DNA of 64,000 bases. Origin: Kappaphycus alvarezii (taxonomy: Eukaryota; Rhodophyta; Florideophyceae; Gigartinales; Solieriaceae). The translations under genes were made by a program, and so were the position numbers. Under the pieces are notes generated by a model. It made no database searches. It was not told the origin of the DNA and saw nothing but the letters and a program-made list of their open reading frames with translations. The stretch spans positions 2,170,001 to 2,234,000 of the forward strand of contig NADL03000699.1 in NCBI GenBank assembly GCA_002205965.3, given 5' to 3'. Shown here one piece after another: positions 11,954 through 21,524 of the stretch (within the stretch, counting starts at the first letter, position 1; each line of letters starts with the position of its first letter).

Positions 11954-12124
11954 TCAATTAAATGGGCATGCTCTATAAATTTCCAACTTATCGACGTCAA
12001 TCTCAATGAAGTTTTACGTCCACGGCATACCAGATCCAATTTTGCTGAGTTTTTGAAAGCGAAATAGAAAGAAATAGAAGCACTTTTGCGAGAAATACCT
12101 GTAAAATAATCTTTAGAGACGATA

Positions 12125-12730
12125 TACCAAAGAATGAAACGATTTATTTTGTCAATCAAAAATGGGAACACTGATAAAGATATATACACAGCAAGGTTTG
12201 TAGTACAAGTTCATAGAGACAACGAAAAGAACTATCTTGTACATGAAACCACGACTATACGCCAGCATTTCACATCGTTTTTTGTTGCAATTGCTGCGAT
12301 AATCGATTTCGGGATTTGGTCTTAAGATGTTAAACAGGCTTACTTACAATCAGTTGAAGGTCTGATGCCCAAAGTTTACCATAGACCAACCAATGAATTT
12401 GGATTATCCGTGGACCAGTTACTCGAGTTACTGAAACCTCTTGAAGGACTATTGGATTCAGGAGACTATTTGAATCGCAATATGAGTTTACACTTGAAGA
12501 AAAATCTCGGTATGATGTCAACCGAAGGAGATCTCACGATCTTCTCAAAGCATACATACGGAGAACTTCAGGGCTTTGTTAGAACATACGTGGACGATTC
12601 TCTGCTCTGTGGTTACAATGACTTGGGCAAGTTTTCCCAAAAGACTCTTGAATAGTTTGAATCGAGGGAGCGGGAGTACGATGAAACCGTATCTGCAGGT
12701 TTCAGAGTAAAAAGAACTGATAATGGATTT
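12125..12730 (+). pseudogene. Copia reverse transcriptase (broken)
   Basis: The segment contains KARFVVQ-like and TTTIRQHF-like blocks, then DVKQAYLQS (motif A), LLELLKPLEGLLDSGDY, HLKKNLGMMSTEGDL and YVDDSLLCG (motif C with an intact YVDD). These follow Copia order. A stop at 12323 lies just before motif A and another near 12653 follows motif C. Some acidic catalytic residues remain, but the enzyme cannot be made as one chain. Confidence 0.8.
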
Positions 12731-12772
12731 GAGTTAAGTCAGTAACAGTAACTTAAGAAGTTACGCATTCTA

Positions 12773-13480
12773 ATGGTGGAAACTTCTTTTTCTGAATTCA
12801 GATCTTTAACGCATAAATTAGCTTGGCTAACACACACGAAGCCTGAAATATGTTGTACCGTGAATATGGCCGTGCAAGTGACTGAAACCAAATTCTCGGT
12901 GGAAGCGATAAAGCAGATGGACAAATTTGTAAAACATTTGCAGAATCATCCTAGTTCTTCATTCAGTATTAAATTTTGTAAGGTTGAAAGTATATTCTCA
13001 CTCTTCATTGCAAACAACGACGACAATACCTTGCACATTAGACACATTTTTTGCTTACTGATAAGACTGAGACTTGTAATTTGCTGATTAACTCTAGTAG
13101 CAAAAGTCGCAGAGTGACTAGATCTGTACTAGGCGCCGAATTTTATGCTTTCGCTCATACCTTCGATATTGGCTACATATTAACCACGAACTTGAATCCT
13201 TGCTTGGACTCAAAATTGCACTCCCAATGTTTACGGATTCCAAGAGTTTATTTAATGTTATCACAAAGTGTGCCTACACTTTGGAAATTGTCTCATGATT
13301 GGTATAAGTTCTGTAGAAGATGCCTATGAAAAAGAGAGAGTATTCAATGTTGGATTTGTGCGACCTATGGACAACCCCGTGGACGTCTTTACGAATATCG
13401 CAGAGTGTGATGCACTGAATTACATTCTCACAACAAGTAATTGTGATATACCTGCTCAACAATTTTTAATTAGTGACTAA
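12773..13480 (+). pseudogene. Copia RNase H and C-terminus (frameshifted)
   Basis: The translation shows LTHKLAWLTHTKPEICC, then after a frame change TRSVLGAEFYAFAHTFDIGY, which carries the conserved S-x-x-E-A/F-Y block of Copia RNase H. It then gives LTDSKSLFNVITKCAY and, in a further frame, ISSVEDAYEKERVFNVGFVR followed by NPVDVFTN, the standard end of a Copia polyprotein. Two frame changes are visible. The stop at 13478-13480 is followed by a purine-rich run and then the 3' LTR. Confidence 0.75.
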
Positions 13481-13526
13481 GAATGGAGAAAACAATAGGT
13501 CAAGGCAAAGAGAAGGAGTAATAAAG

Positions 13527-13574
13527 TGATATGAATACATAAAATTTATTTATTTATTATTATCAGTCCTTTAG
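13527..13574 (+). repeat. Copia 3' LTR, left piece (cut by Gypsy insertion)
   Basis: The first 48 bp of the Copia 3' LTR begin TGATATG, preceded by a purine-rich tract (about 13501-13526) that would be the polypurine tract. It ends with TTTAG (13570-13574), the target duplication of the Gypsy element. Its other half is at 27938-28296. Confidence 0.75.
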
Positions 13575-14336
13575 TGTGGTGCAATAGCACTTTAGTCTGA
13601 ATTGACGGTCATAACCGTAATTTTAGTACTCGATTTTCGAGCCACATTACATGGCGCGTGCCATCCAGCATGTTAACACTCTTACAGTGCCTCTACAGTA
13701 GTCGCCCTTATTGGGCATGGCACTGGTTCCCTAACTGACCCTGATATTTATTTATGGCTACCAAGCTAATAGAGTAACACGTGTCCTAACTACTGAGCTC
13801 TCTTAACTAGCTAACTTTAACTTAGTATTTATCCTTGGCACGAGTTGCCACTGCTAGAATAAGCAGGCACCGAAAGTACCAACGACTTCACCAGTTTTTG
13901 GTTTTGGCTCTAGTTGTTGCTCCTGCAACTTGCATTCCCTTTTTACTAAGGCGCCGCGACTGCAGCTATAGTAGCTACTAACCCTTCGGCCCCCGCCCGC
14001 CAGCTTGGCTTTTCAGCCTGTTGTTTATTTCAGGTTTATACCTTTTTGGTGTGTTTGTCCCCGTAGGGAGGGCGTGTATCCCTCGCGTCTTGTTGCGTCG
14101 AGGACGTGTATCGGTTGCTCTTGCCCATTTGCGGTCTTTTACGCAGAAGGCGTATTAACCATGTTCCACTTTTCCCCTTGCTTCTTACAAGCCTCTACCA
14201 CCTGAGTTCTCACAACTCTTGAGCTACTACCCTGCAGAGGGAATAAAGAGAAAGCGGCGGCAAACACAGTGTAGTCATTGCTTTACGCAATAGGGAGCGT
14301 AACCTTTCTAGGTCCAGTTCGGTGCACTGCACTACA
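13575..14336 (+). repeat. Gypsy 5' LTR
   Basis: This 762-bp LTR has terminal TG...CA and further short mirrored ends (GTGCAATAGCAC at the start, GTGCACTGCAC at the end). A CTGCAGCTATAGTAGC region and AATAAAG near 13.96-14.25 kb could hold promoter and polyadenylation signals, but I cannot fix the R region. A 66-codon frame starting at 14005 is identical in both LTRs and begins with TTG, so it is an LTR shadow and not a gene. Confidence 0.95.
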
Positions 14337-14341
14337 AATTT

Positions 14342-14356
14342 TGGTCTCGCGACCTA
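14342..14356 (+). promoter_or_regulatory. Probable tRNA primer-binding site of the Gypsy element
   Basis: Five bases after the LTR end the sequence reads TGGTCTCGCGACC. It begins with TGG, as expected for pairing with the CCA end of a tRNA. Its core is itself an inverted repeat (GGTC...GACC). The tRNA species is not identified. Confidence 0.55.
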
Positions 14357-14405
14357 GAAACGAAAAGGTCATTACGACCTAGAAACGAAAAGGTCTTGAC
14401 GACCT
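14343..14405 (+). repeat. Tandem GACCT...AGGTC hairpin units in the Gypsy leader
   Basis: The 20-base unit GACCTAGAAACGAAAAGGTC occurs at 14351-14370 and 14376-14395 with a period of 25, and a third partial unit starts at 14401. Each unit can fold on itself (GACCT with AGGTC), and units can also pair with each other and with GGTCTCGCGACC at 14343-14354. The position between primer-binding site and gag is where packaging or dimerisation signals of retroelement RNAs lie. That role is inference. Confidence 0.6.
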
Positions 14406-14508
14406 ACACAATATTGTTTTCTTTTTGGAAAGTTACTTGTTTTTCTTAACCACAACAATTGTTAAGAGGTTTAATACCCACTTTGCTTCAGATCGAATAT
14501 CTTCGACA

Positions 14509-16180
14509 ATGTCGACTCAAAGAGTCACACGTTCAGGATCCAGTACCTCGGCTCGAGGAAAGATCACGCCCAGAGCTAGTTCAGCTCGTGGAACAAGAGA
14601 CGCTTTTGAAACGTCACTTCCAAAACTTTCTGTTATAGAAAGGTACCAGGAGATGTGCAATGTGTTGCACGAGGAGTTAAAGGAATAAATCACTGTTGAA
14701 GTGAACCGTTTACAAGAGGCTTTAGCCCAAGTTAAGGAAGAAACCTTAAAGAAGGTTAACCACTTCAAGATTCGTATCTCTTTACTTGAAGAAGGCTCAC
14801 CCGAGTCTCAGGGAGTTATGGGTTCTCTAAAGAGCGATTTTTCTGTCATCAGAACGGATTTAAACCAAGCCCTTGAGGGCATTACAAAAGTTAAGAGTCA
14901 TAATGATGACATGTTTGATCGCTTAGCCAAGAGGCTATCCAAGATTGAGGACGCAGGTCCCGAAAGCACTGTTGTTCCTACAACACGCTTGGAGGGAGCT
15001 GTTGCTCCCGAAAGTAACGGAGATCCTCAAGGATCCCTTCAAAACAAGTCTCATAAGGAGAAAAAGGAAGATAAGACTTCCAAAAAGTCTCACAAAAGTT
15101 CTCGTAATAACAAGGAAAAGATCTCTAGAATGAGCAAGTACGATGATCCATCGGATCCCAGTTCCAGTTCTTCTTCGGGCTCGGAAAGTTCCTCAAATGG
15201 TGAGGACGATGATGATGATAGCGACTTTTCGCCCAGTACAGAGAGTTCCTCTTCGGAACTATCGATTGATGAGAGACGTAGGACCTCCACGAAATCCAGA
15301 TCCAAGGGATCAAAGAAGAGTAAGTCTAAGAAGACTAGCTATAGAAGCGCAACCTCTCGGTTGACGACAAGAGAGCGTCGTGGTCCATCATGGGAAGGGC
15401 TCCGTGAGCTCAGACCAACGAACCATTTGTTCGAAAAAATTGTGTCCTACAGGACTTATCGATTGGATGATAGATCCCAACGTTTAACGTCCCGCAAATC
15501 GGGGAAGGTAAGAGATTACGCCATGTGTATCAGTACCAAACTCTACAAGGAGGATTTCTTCACAGGGTACGACCCTATTACTATTTTAGACTTCTTGCAG
15601 AAGTTAGTGCGTGAGTTCAACCTTCAAGGTATGTTGGAAGCGCAAACCTTTAGGTTATTGCCCGATTTCCTTGATGGAATAGCTCGAAGAATCTTCCGAT
15701 CGGTTTCGGAAACAACGAGCCCTGAACAGGGAGGTATTTCTGCCTGAACAGAGGCTGTCCAATGGCTTCTTAGAAGCTTTGCAACGAATGATGCCATTCA
15801 CAATGCAGTTATGCAACTGCGTGACATCAGACAATTTCCTGATGAGGATGAGAAAACGTATTAAATGCGTCTTACGGACGGTTCAAATCGTTTCGGTAAT
15901 GTACACTCTTCACAGGAGTTAATGACAATGTTTGTCGATGGTCTCGACAAGACCACTAGTTCAAGTTGTCGCGCGCTATCGCGACCTCCATCGAAAGATT
16001 TCCTTTTTGGAACTTGTTGATTATGCCCAAGCGGAGGGCGAGGAAGTGAGAGCAAGAGCTCCTTCTCAAACCCGCAGGGTTTATTTTGATACTAAGATGT
16101 TAAGCCATCAGATACAACACGGGCGTCTTCGCCCCCACTTAAGACACTTCACCCGAGGTGGAGTAACAGAGGTTCTGTAA
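14509..16180 (+). pseudogene. Gypsy Gag, N-terminal and capsid region (stops and one frameshift)
   Basis: The first ATG in a good position is 14509, giving an S/T/R-rich start. In-frame stops fall at 14686-14688, 15745-15747 and 15862-15864. Near 15950-16010 the frame changes to the one that ends at 16178. Residues after 14701 form a coiled-coil-like helix (LQEALAQVKEETLKKV). A long Lys/Ser and Ser/Asp-rich disordered stretch follows (about 15050-15340), then a globular capsid-like part (VSYRTYRLDDRSQR, then ILDFLQKLVREFN, then TEAVQWLLRSFATNDAI). The Ser/acidic run is unusual between coiled coil and capsid. Order and position identify it as Gag. Confidence 0.75.
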
Positions 16181-16209
16181 ACCTTATTCAGTCAACGGAA
16201 GACTCAAGA

Positions 16210-16800
16210 TTGTCTTATTCTGTAGACTATTATGGTCAACCACATGAAGGGATGCACCTCCTGCAAGAGGGAGTATCCGACCAACCTTCCTATTCGGAAG
16301 AACCAAGTGTCTCACAAGACACAGACTCGAGATCGATGTCGATTGATCCAGCATTAGCCTTGGAAGGCTCCGAAAGGTTCCACAGATTACCACGTCTTCC
16401 TCACGAGGACAGCAGGATCAGGTACGGTCGCCCAGGCTGGGTCAATAGACCACCGCAGCATGCACCTCAACAGGTACAGAAGCGACATAGCATCTTCTGT
16501 TATGAATGTTATAAGCATGGACATTTGTCCACAGATTGTGTACATCTTATGAAGGATATGGCTACAGTTCTTAAGAACTACGAAGCTTTATCTCCCATGG
16601 AGAAATCTAATGTGCCTAGCACAGGCTATGAGAGAGTTCGCCAATTTTTGGCACTGCATTCAACCGGCACACCGGCTAGACAGTCCATGTCGGACACATG
16701 TCAAACGGCACAAGCCAACGCTATCCAGGAGGAGTCTGCTCCTCAACAAAGCTCAAGAGAGCATAGTCCAACGGTTATGACGACCAAATCGAAAAACTAG
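16210..16800 (+). pseudogene. Gypsy Gag nucleocapsid region with an intact CCHC knuckle
   Basis: The 196-codon frame contains CYECYKHGHLSTDC (about 16498-16539), a perfect CX2CX4HX4C zinc knuckle that would bind element RNA. Upstream is an acidic and Pro/Arg-rich linker; downstream is a Q/S-rich tail. It is out of register with the capsid frame ending at 16178, so the Gag chain is broken. The next 300 bases (16801-17101) have no long frame and probably hold the decayed Gag-Pro junction. Confidence 0.75.
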
Positions 16801-17101
16801 AGGAGGGAGTTCCCATAGTTGCAAGAGAGACGGTTACGCCTCGCTCTGGGGTGTCACCACCCCGCTCCCTTGACCAGTTAATGGCATTGGATGTCCAAGA
16901 GGACATGGAAGATAGCCATGTACAAGGCAAGATAGTTAAGTAATCTGTTAAGATTATTAAGATTGTAAAAAGGGTTACTACCCAAATGATACTCAGGGAC
17001 CTTGGGTCCGATACAAGAATCCGAAGTACCCGGATAGGATATATGTTCTCGCGAAGAGAAACTAAAAATTCCATATAGCCATTGGAATTACGTTAGCCCT
17101 T

Positions 17102-17980
17102 ATGAGGAGAGTTATTGAAGTGTTAGACACTGACGCAGGACCCAACTTCATAAGAAGGAGTGAGCTCCCAAAGGAGCTGGAACATCAAATTCGCGCAGGT
17201 CCGTTGCCAGATATCTGTGATGCGAATAACAACCCACTCCCTATGAGAGGAACAATTAAGTTGCCTGTTAGGCTTGGTAGGCTACTAACAGTAGTAGACT
17301 TCATAGTCTGTGATAGACGTGCAGCGCCAGTCATACTTGGTGCAGACTACTGCGACAGATTTGTCGATGCTATAAGGCCCAGACTTAGGAAAGTCGAACT
17401 TGAAGACGGGTCATCTGTCCCAATAACACGAAGGCCTTTGATGAAGGCTGGGTATAACTTCCCTGTTCCTGATGAACAAAAGTCAGAACCGCAAAAGCGA
17501 ATATCGAATAAGGTGCGTCGTGCACAATCGTTCACGATTCCTTCAGAATCCCAAATGGTAATACAAGCTACCTGTGAAAGACATGGACTAATGGTAGTCC
17601 AACCGTTACCGATGCTTTACGAACGTCAAGGGCTAGTCATAGCCAACGGTGTCGTACAAGTTGATGAAGATCAACCATTCAAGTTGCTCATAGCAAACTT
17701 TGGACAGAATCCCAAAAGGATTTTCAAACATCGAGTGGTTGCTACCACGCTGCCACACCCGACTTCAACAGTCACAAGTCCTATTAGGACAGGAGAAATA
17801 CTCGGTATTACCGAAGAGTTATCCAAGGACTCTTATGAGTCATTGTTAATTGAGGAGCCAAAGGCCCCTATGCAAGGTACCACAATGGTACACGATGATA
17901 TAACTTCCGTGAAGGAAGATGAAAAGGATCCCGAAGATCCAAAGGAAGAAAAGCCACCAAGGTTGTCGCAGATGGTGTGA
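17102..17980 (+). pseudogene. Gypsy aspartic protease and N-terminal Pol linker
   Basis: The frame shows EVLDTDAGPNFIRRSELP and later VILGADYCDRFVDAIRPR, the active-site and post-flap blocks of a retropepsin. The active-site triad should read D-T/S-G; here it is D-T-D, so the Gly next to the catalytic Asp is replaced and activity is doubtful. The rest (about 17400-17980) is a linker ending in an acidic segment (SVKEDEKDPEDPKEEK) before a stop at 17978. In an intact copy it would read on into the reverse transcriptase, which is in another frame here. Confidence 0.8.
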
Positions 17981-18071
17981 CACTGATGATTGTTGACGAC
18001 CTTGACTTTAGTCACCTTCCAGAAGCTCCAAGAGAGCGATTCCGTGAAATGTTGAAGACGTATTCCTCCAT

Positions 18072-19513
18072 GTGGATGGTTCCCTTGGGGAAATTAAAAC
18101 TACGACTCATCGTATCGAATTAGTCCCAGGGACTAGACCTATTACTCAAGTACCATATCGCGCAGGCCACAAGGCCAGAGAGATCGAAGGACAAGAAGTC
18201 CAAAAGATGCTGAAAGCAGGTATGATAGAACCTGCACAGTCGGAGTGGGCTTCACCCGTTTTGTTGGTTCCAAAACCAGATGGTTCCATGCGATTTTGTA
18301 TCGACTTTAGAAAACTGAATGCAGTTACCATTAAGGATACTTATCCTATCCCTCGTATGGGCGAGTGTATTGACTCTTTAGGAGAGGCGAAGATCTTCAC
18401 AGCATTAGATGCTAATTGGGGATATTGGCAGATCCCAGTAGCCGAAGAGGATCGAGACAAGACGGCGTTCTCATGCCACAGCGGACTGTACCGTTTTAAA
18501 CGGATGCATTTTGGTTTAACCAACACTCCAGCCACGTTTCAACGTGCCCTTGAAATTCTACTTTGACCCTTTAAGTGGACATCATGTCTCGTATACCTAG
18601 ATGATGTGATCATCTTTTCCCAAAATGGGGAGGAACACATGCGTCATGTGGACGCCATATTGGAGACCCTACAGAGGGCAGGAATTACCCTCAAGTTGAG
18701 GAAGTGTGAATTTTTCACCGATAAGATCAAATATCTTGGTCATGTTATTAAGCCAGAAAGGCTTGAGATAGATGAAGTCCGTCTAACGGCTTTGCGAGAG
18801 GCAAAGATGCCTAAGACTCCGACTCAGCTACGAAGCTTTTTGGGTTCGTGTAACGTATACAGACGTTTCATTAAGGATTTTACGCTAATAGCGCATCCTT
18901 TGAACAAACTCCTTAGGAAAGGAGAACCTGTTAATCTGAGACCTTTTGGTCCAAAAGAGGAACAAGCGTTCCAAAAGTTGAAAGATGCGATTCATTCGCC
19001 ACCAATATTGGCTTTGCATAAGCCAGGACTACCATATTCTGTTGACACAGATGAATCGAAGTTACAGCTTGGTGCTGTACTATTTCAGACTCACCCCAAT
19101 GGTGAACGTAAACCTTTAGGGTTCTTTTCAAGAACGCTGCACGATGCTGAGACAAGGTATTCAGTACCTGAGTTGGAATGCCTCACAGTCGTGTGGGCGC
19201 TTGACCTATTGAGGCCTTACCTCAAGATGGAGAAGTTCATTGTGAACACAACCACGCATCATTAAGATGGTTGATGAATGTTAATGACCCTTCAGGAAGG
19301 TTGACCAAATGGCGTCTTCGCCTAGGTGAGTATGAGTTCGAAGTCAAATACAAAAAGGGTCGTGCTAACACCCAAGCGGACGCACTCTCACGTCTTGAGA
19401 CTACCGGCGCAACGACTGTCAAAGTCAATGATGAGATTCCATGCTTCTTTTGTGAAGAAGCTGCCACATGCCTCACATGTGAGGAAGATATGACAGGGGA
19501 AGATCCTCAATAG
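18072..19513 (+). pseudogene. Gypsy reverse transcriptase-RNase H (one stop, one frameshift)
   Basis: Motifs appear in Ty3 order: IEPAQSEWASPVLLVPKPDG, MRFCIDFRKLN, FTALDANWGYWQIPV (motif A), FGLTNTPATFQRAL (motif B) and VYLDDVIIFS (motif C, intact YLDD, about 18591-18620). The thumb (GITLKLRKCEFF, YLGHVI) and an RNase H segment (YSVDTDESKLQLGAVLF, FFSRTL, YSVPELECLTVVWAL) follow. A TGA at 18564-18566 interrupts just before motif C. Near 19255 a one-base shift moves the end into another frame (LRWLMNVND to KKGRANTQADALSRL). A-x-D of RNase H is intact, so the copy was active in the past. Confidence 0.93.
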
Positions 19514-19677
19514 GATACCGACTTATACGAAGATGTCGTCTACAAGTTACTTGCTCTAGAAGAAAGCCCCCAGTCAACAGAGAGAACTTGATGAGTTCGT
19601 CGTCATAACTCCTGAAGAGTTAACGCGTGAGCAGGATTTAGATCCATTCTGTAAAGCTATAAGAGCTAAGATCGATA

Positions 19678-21044
19678 GTGAAGAAAGTATTCCATTCTAT
19701 GGATGCCAAATCTTATGAAGGTTACCTATGTAGGGCATCCTCAAATAGGATACAGATTGTTCTCCCCGAGTCTTTACAAGATAGAGTATTACGAATAGGG
19801 CATTATGCCATGACATCAGGTCACCCAGAAGGGAGACGAATGTACAAGTCCTTGTCGAAGGATTACTACTGGCCCTCCATGGCCATGGATTGTTATGCCG
19901 TTGTTCGGCATTGTACCAGTTGTGCCGGCAATCGGGTCAAACTACGGAAGAACCGTAAGGAGCTGAAGCTCTTTCCGCCAAATGCTCCATTGGAGTTTGT
20001 TGCCATCGAAATTCTCGGTGAATTGATTCGGACCAAACGTGGTCATCGTTACCTCTTGTTAATCACTGATCTGTATTCGAAATTAGTTCGAACTGTACCT
20101 ATCAAGAGGATAACTGCGGCTTCAATAGCCTTCGCCTTTGTGCACCATTGGGTGTTTGTCCATGGGCCACCGGCCAAGTTGTTGTCCGACAACGGATCGC
20201 AGTTCACTTTTAAGTTCTTCCAGAGCATACGCGGATCCTTGGGATCAGTCAGACGTTCACGACAACGTACCACGCGCAGGCTAAAGTCCAATCGGAAAGA
20301 TTCAACAGAACTATCATCGCTGCCTTGAGGCATTATGTTGCTGATCACCCAAAGGATTGGGACTTATTCACAGATTCATTTACGTATGCATACAACACAC
20401 AAGTCCGCAGGACTACCAACATTGCTCCCTTTGAGCTAGTGTTATCAACAGCTCCAAAGAGCCTAGCCTTACAAGCCCAACCTTCTTTGGAAGACTTTGG
20501 GACAGAAAGACAGTACCACTTGAAGTTGCAGTCATGGTTGAAACGCCTTATGGCGACAGCCAACACTTCTATACAGAAGGAACAAGCACGTTATACACGT
20601 AACTTTGACGCGAGGCTCCGAAAGCCTAAGTACGATATCCCAATCGGATCTTATGTGTTCCTAAGAAAGGAATATTTTGGAGACCAAGACCGAAAGCATA
20701 AGCTAGCACCGGTCGCCACAGGACCCTATAAGGTGAAGGAAGTCACTGATGACACCATCGTTATCTCTGACGGAGACGTTGTTGAGCGTGTCTCATTAGA
20801 CAGAGTGGCGTTAGCTCCAAGTCCCTCAGACAGGGAAAATGAACCGCGTGTTGACGCAGGAGACTCAACTTTCACTGAAGTGACAACGCAACAAGCGGCT
20901 ATGCAGAGCCGTACAGTACCAGCAGGTATCCCAAGTGGGGATACAGTATCGCGAGGTCTTGTTGACCTCCCACTAGAGGAGGAAGGTTCCCCTAAGGAAT
21001 CAACAACAGAGGAAGTTCTTCCCGACGCTATACACAGGGTATAA
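19678..21044 (+). pseudogene. Gypsy integrase (lost first catalytic Asp, frameshift)
   Basis: The N-terminal HHCC finger is visible (GHYAMTSGHPEGRRMY...HCTSCAGN). The first catalytic position reads VAIEILGEL where the family has D-I-L-G-P, so Asp is replaced by Glu. The second is LLSDNGSQF (intact). A frameshift near 20225-20235 puts the third in another frame as QSERFNRTI, with Glu kept. The frame 20325-21044 continues with the core end and the GPY/F-like segment (LAPVATGPYKVKEV). A stop at 21042-21044 separates it from the chromodomain. Confidence 0.9.
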
Positions 21045-21053
21045 GACCCTAAG

Positions 21054-21524
21054 TTGTCAGCCAAGGACCCACAGGGTCAGGATGAAGACTCAGAGGAGTC
21101 AGAAGCCTCAGAAGAGGAACAAGAAGAGACTGATGAGCAGTCACAAGGTATATCAAGACGTGACAACGTCGATGTTGACCCAGGGGAGGATGAGCCTCCA
21201 TCACACCAAGAGACTAAGAAGTCTCAACGCCAATTGACTAGTAAGTCACCCCTTCGAGTGAATCGAAGTCAAACCAAAGATAGTTCGATAATCGAACACG
21301 ACAAAGTCCAAAAGGACAAGACGGAATATGTTATTGATCAAATCGTTGATCTTGGCGAAGCCGATGACGGCAAGTTGTTATTCAAAGTCCGGTGGTACGA
21401 TTACCCTGTGGACGAAGCAACATGGGAACCTATTAGAGGTTTGCCGAGGTCAAAGGTAGTCTCATACTACCGACGCAAGAAGTTGCCGCTGCCGGCAACA
21501 ATCGATGAAGCCATAGATGGATAA
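21054..21524 (+). pseudogene. C-terminal chromodomain of the Gypsy integrase
   Basis: This is in the same frame as the integrase tail, beyond the stop at 21042. An acidic linker leads to EYVIDQIVDLGE, LLFKVRWYDYPVDEATWEP and SYYRRKKLP, a clear chromodomain with the aromatic residues that form the methyl-lysine cage (Y, W, W) present. Chromodomains on integrases direct chromoviruses to modified chromatin. This places the element in the chromovirus group. The first stop after it is at 21522-21524. Confidence 0.88.

Noticed and set aside
14005-14205. A 66-codon frame found identically at 14005 and 27601
   Set aside because: It lies wholly in the two LTRs, starts with TTG, and is duplicated only because the LTRs are. 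No protein family is visible.
14343-14405. CRISPR-like look of the spaced identical units
   Set aside because: Only two full units, 5-base spacers, inside a eukaryotic retroelement leader.
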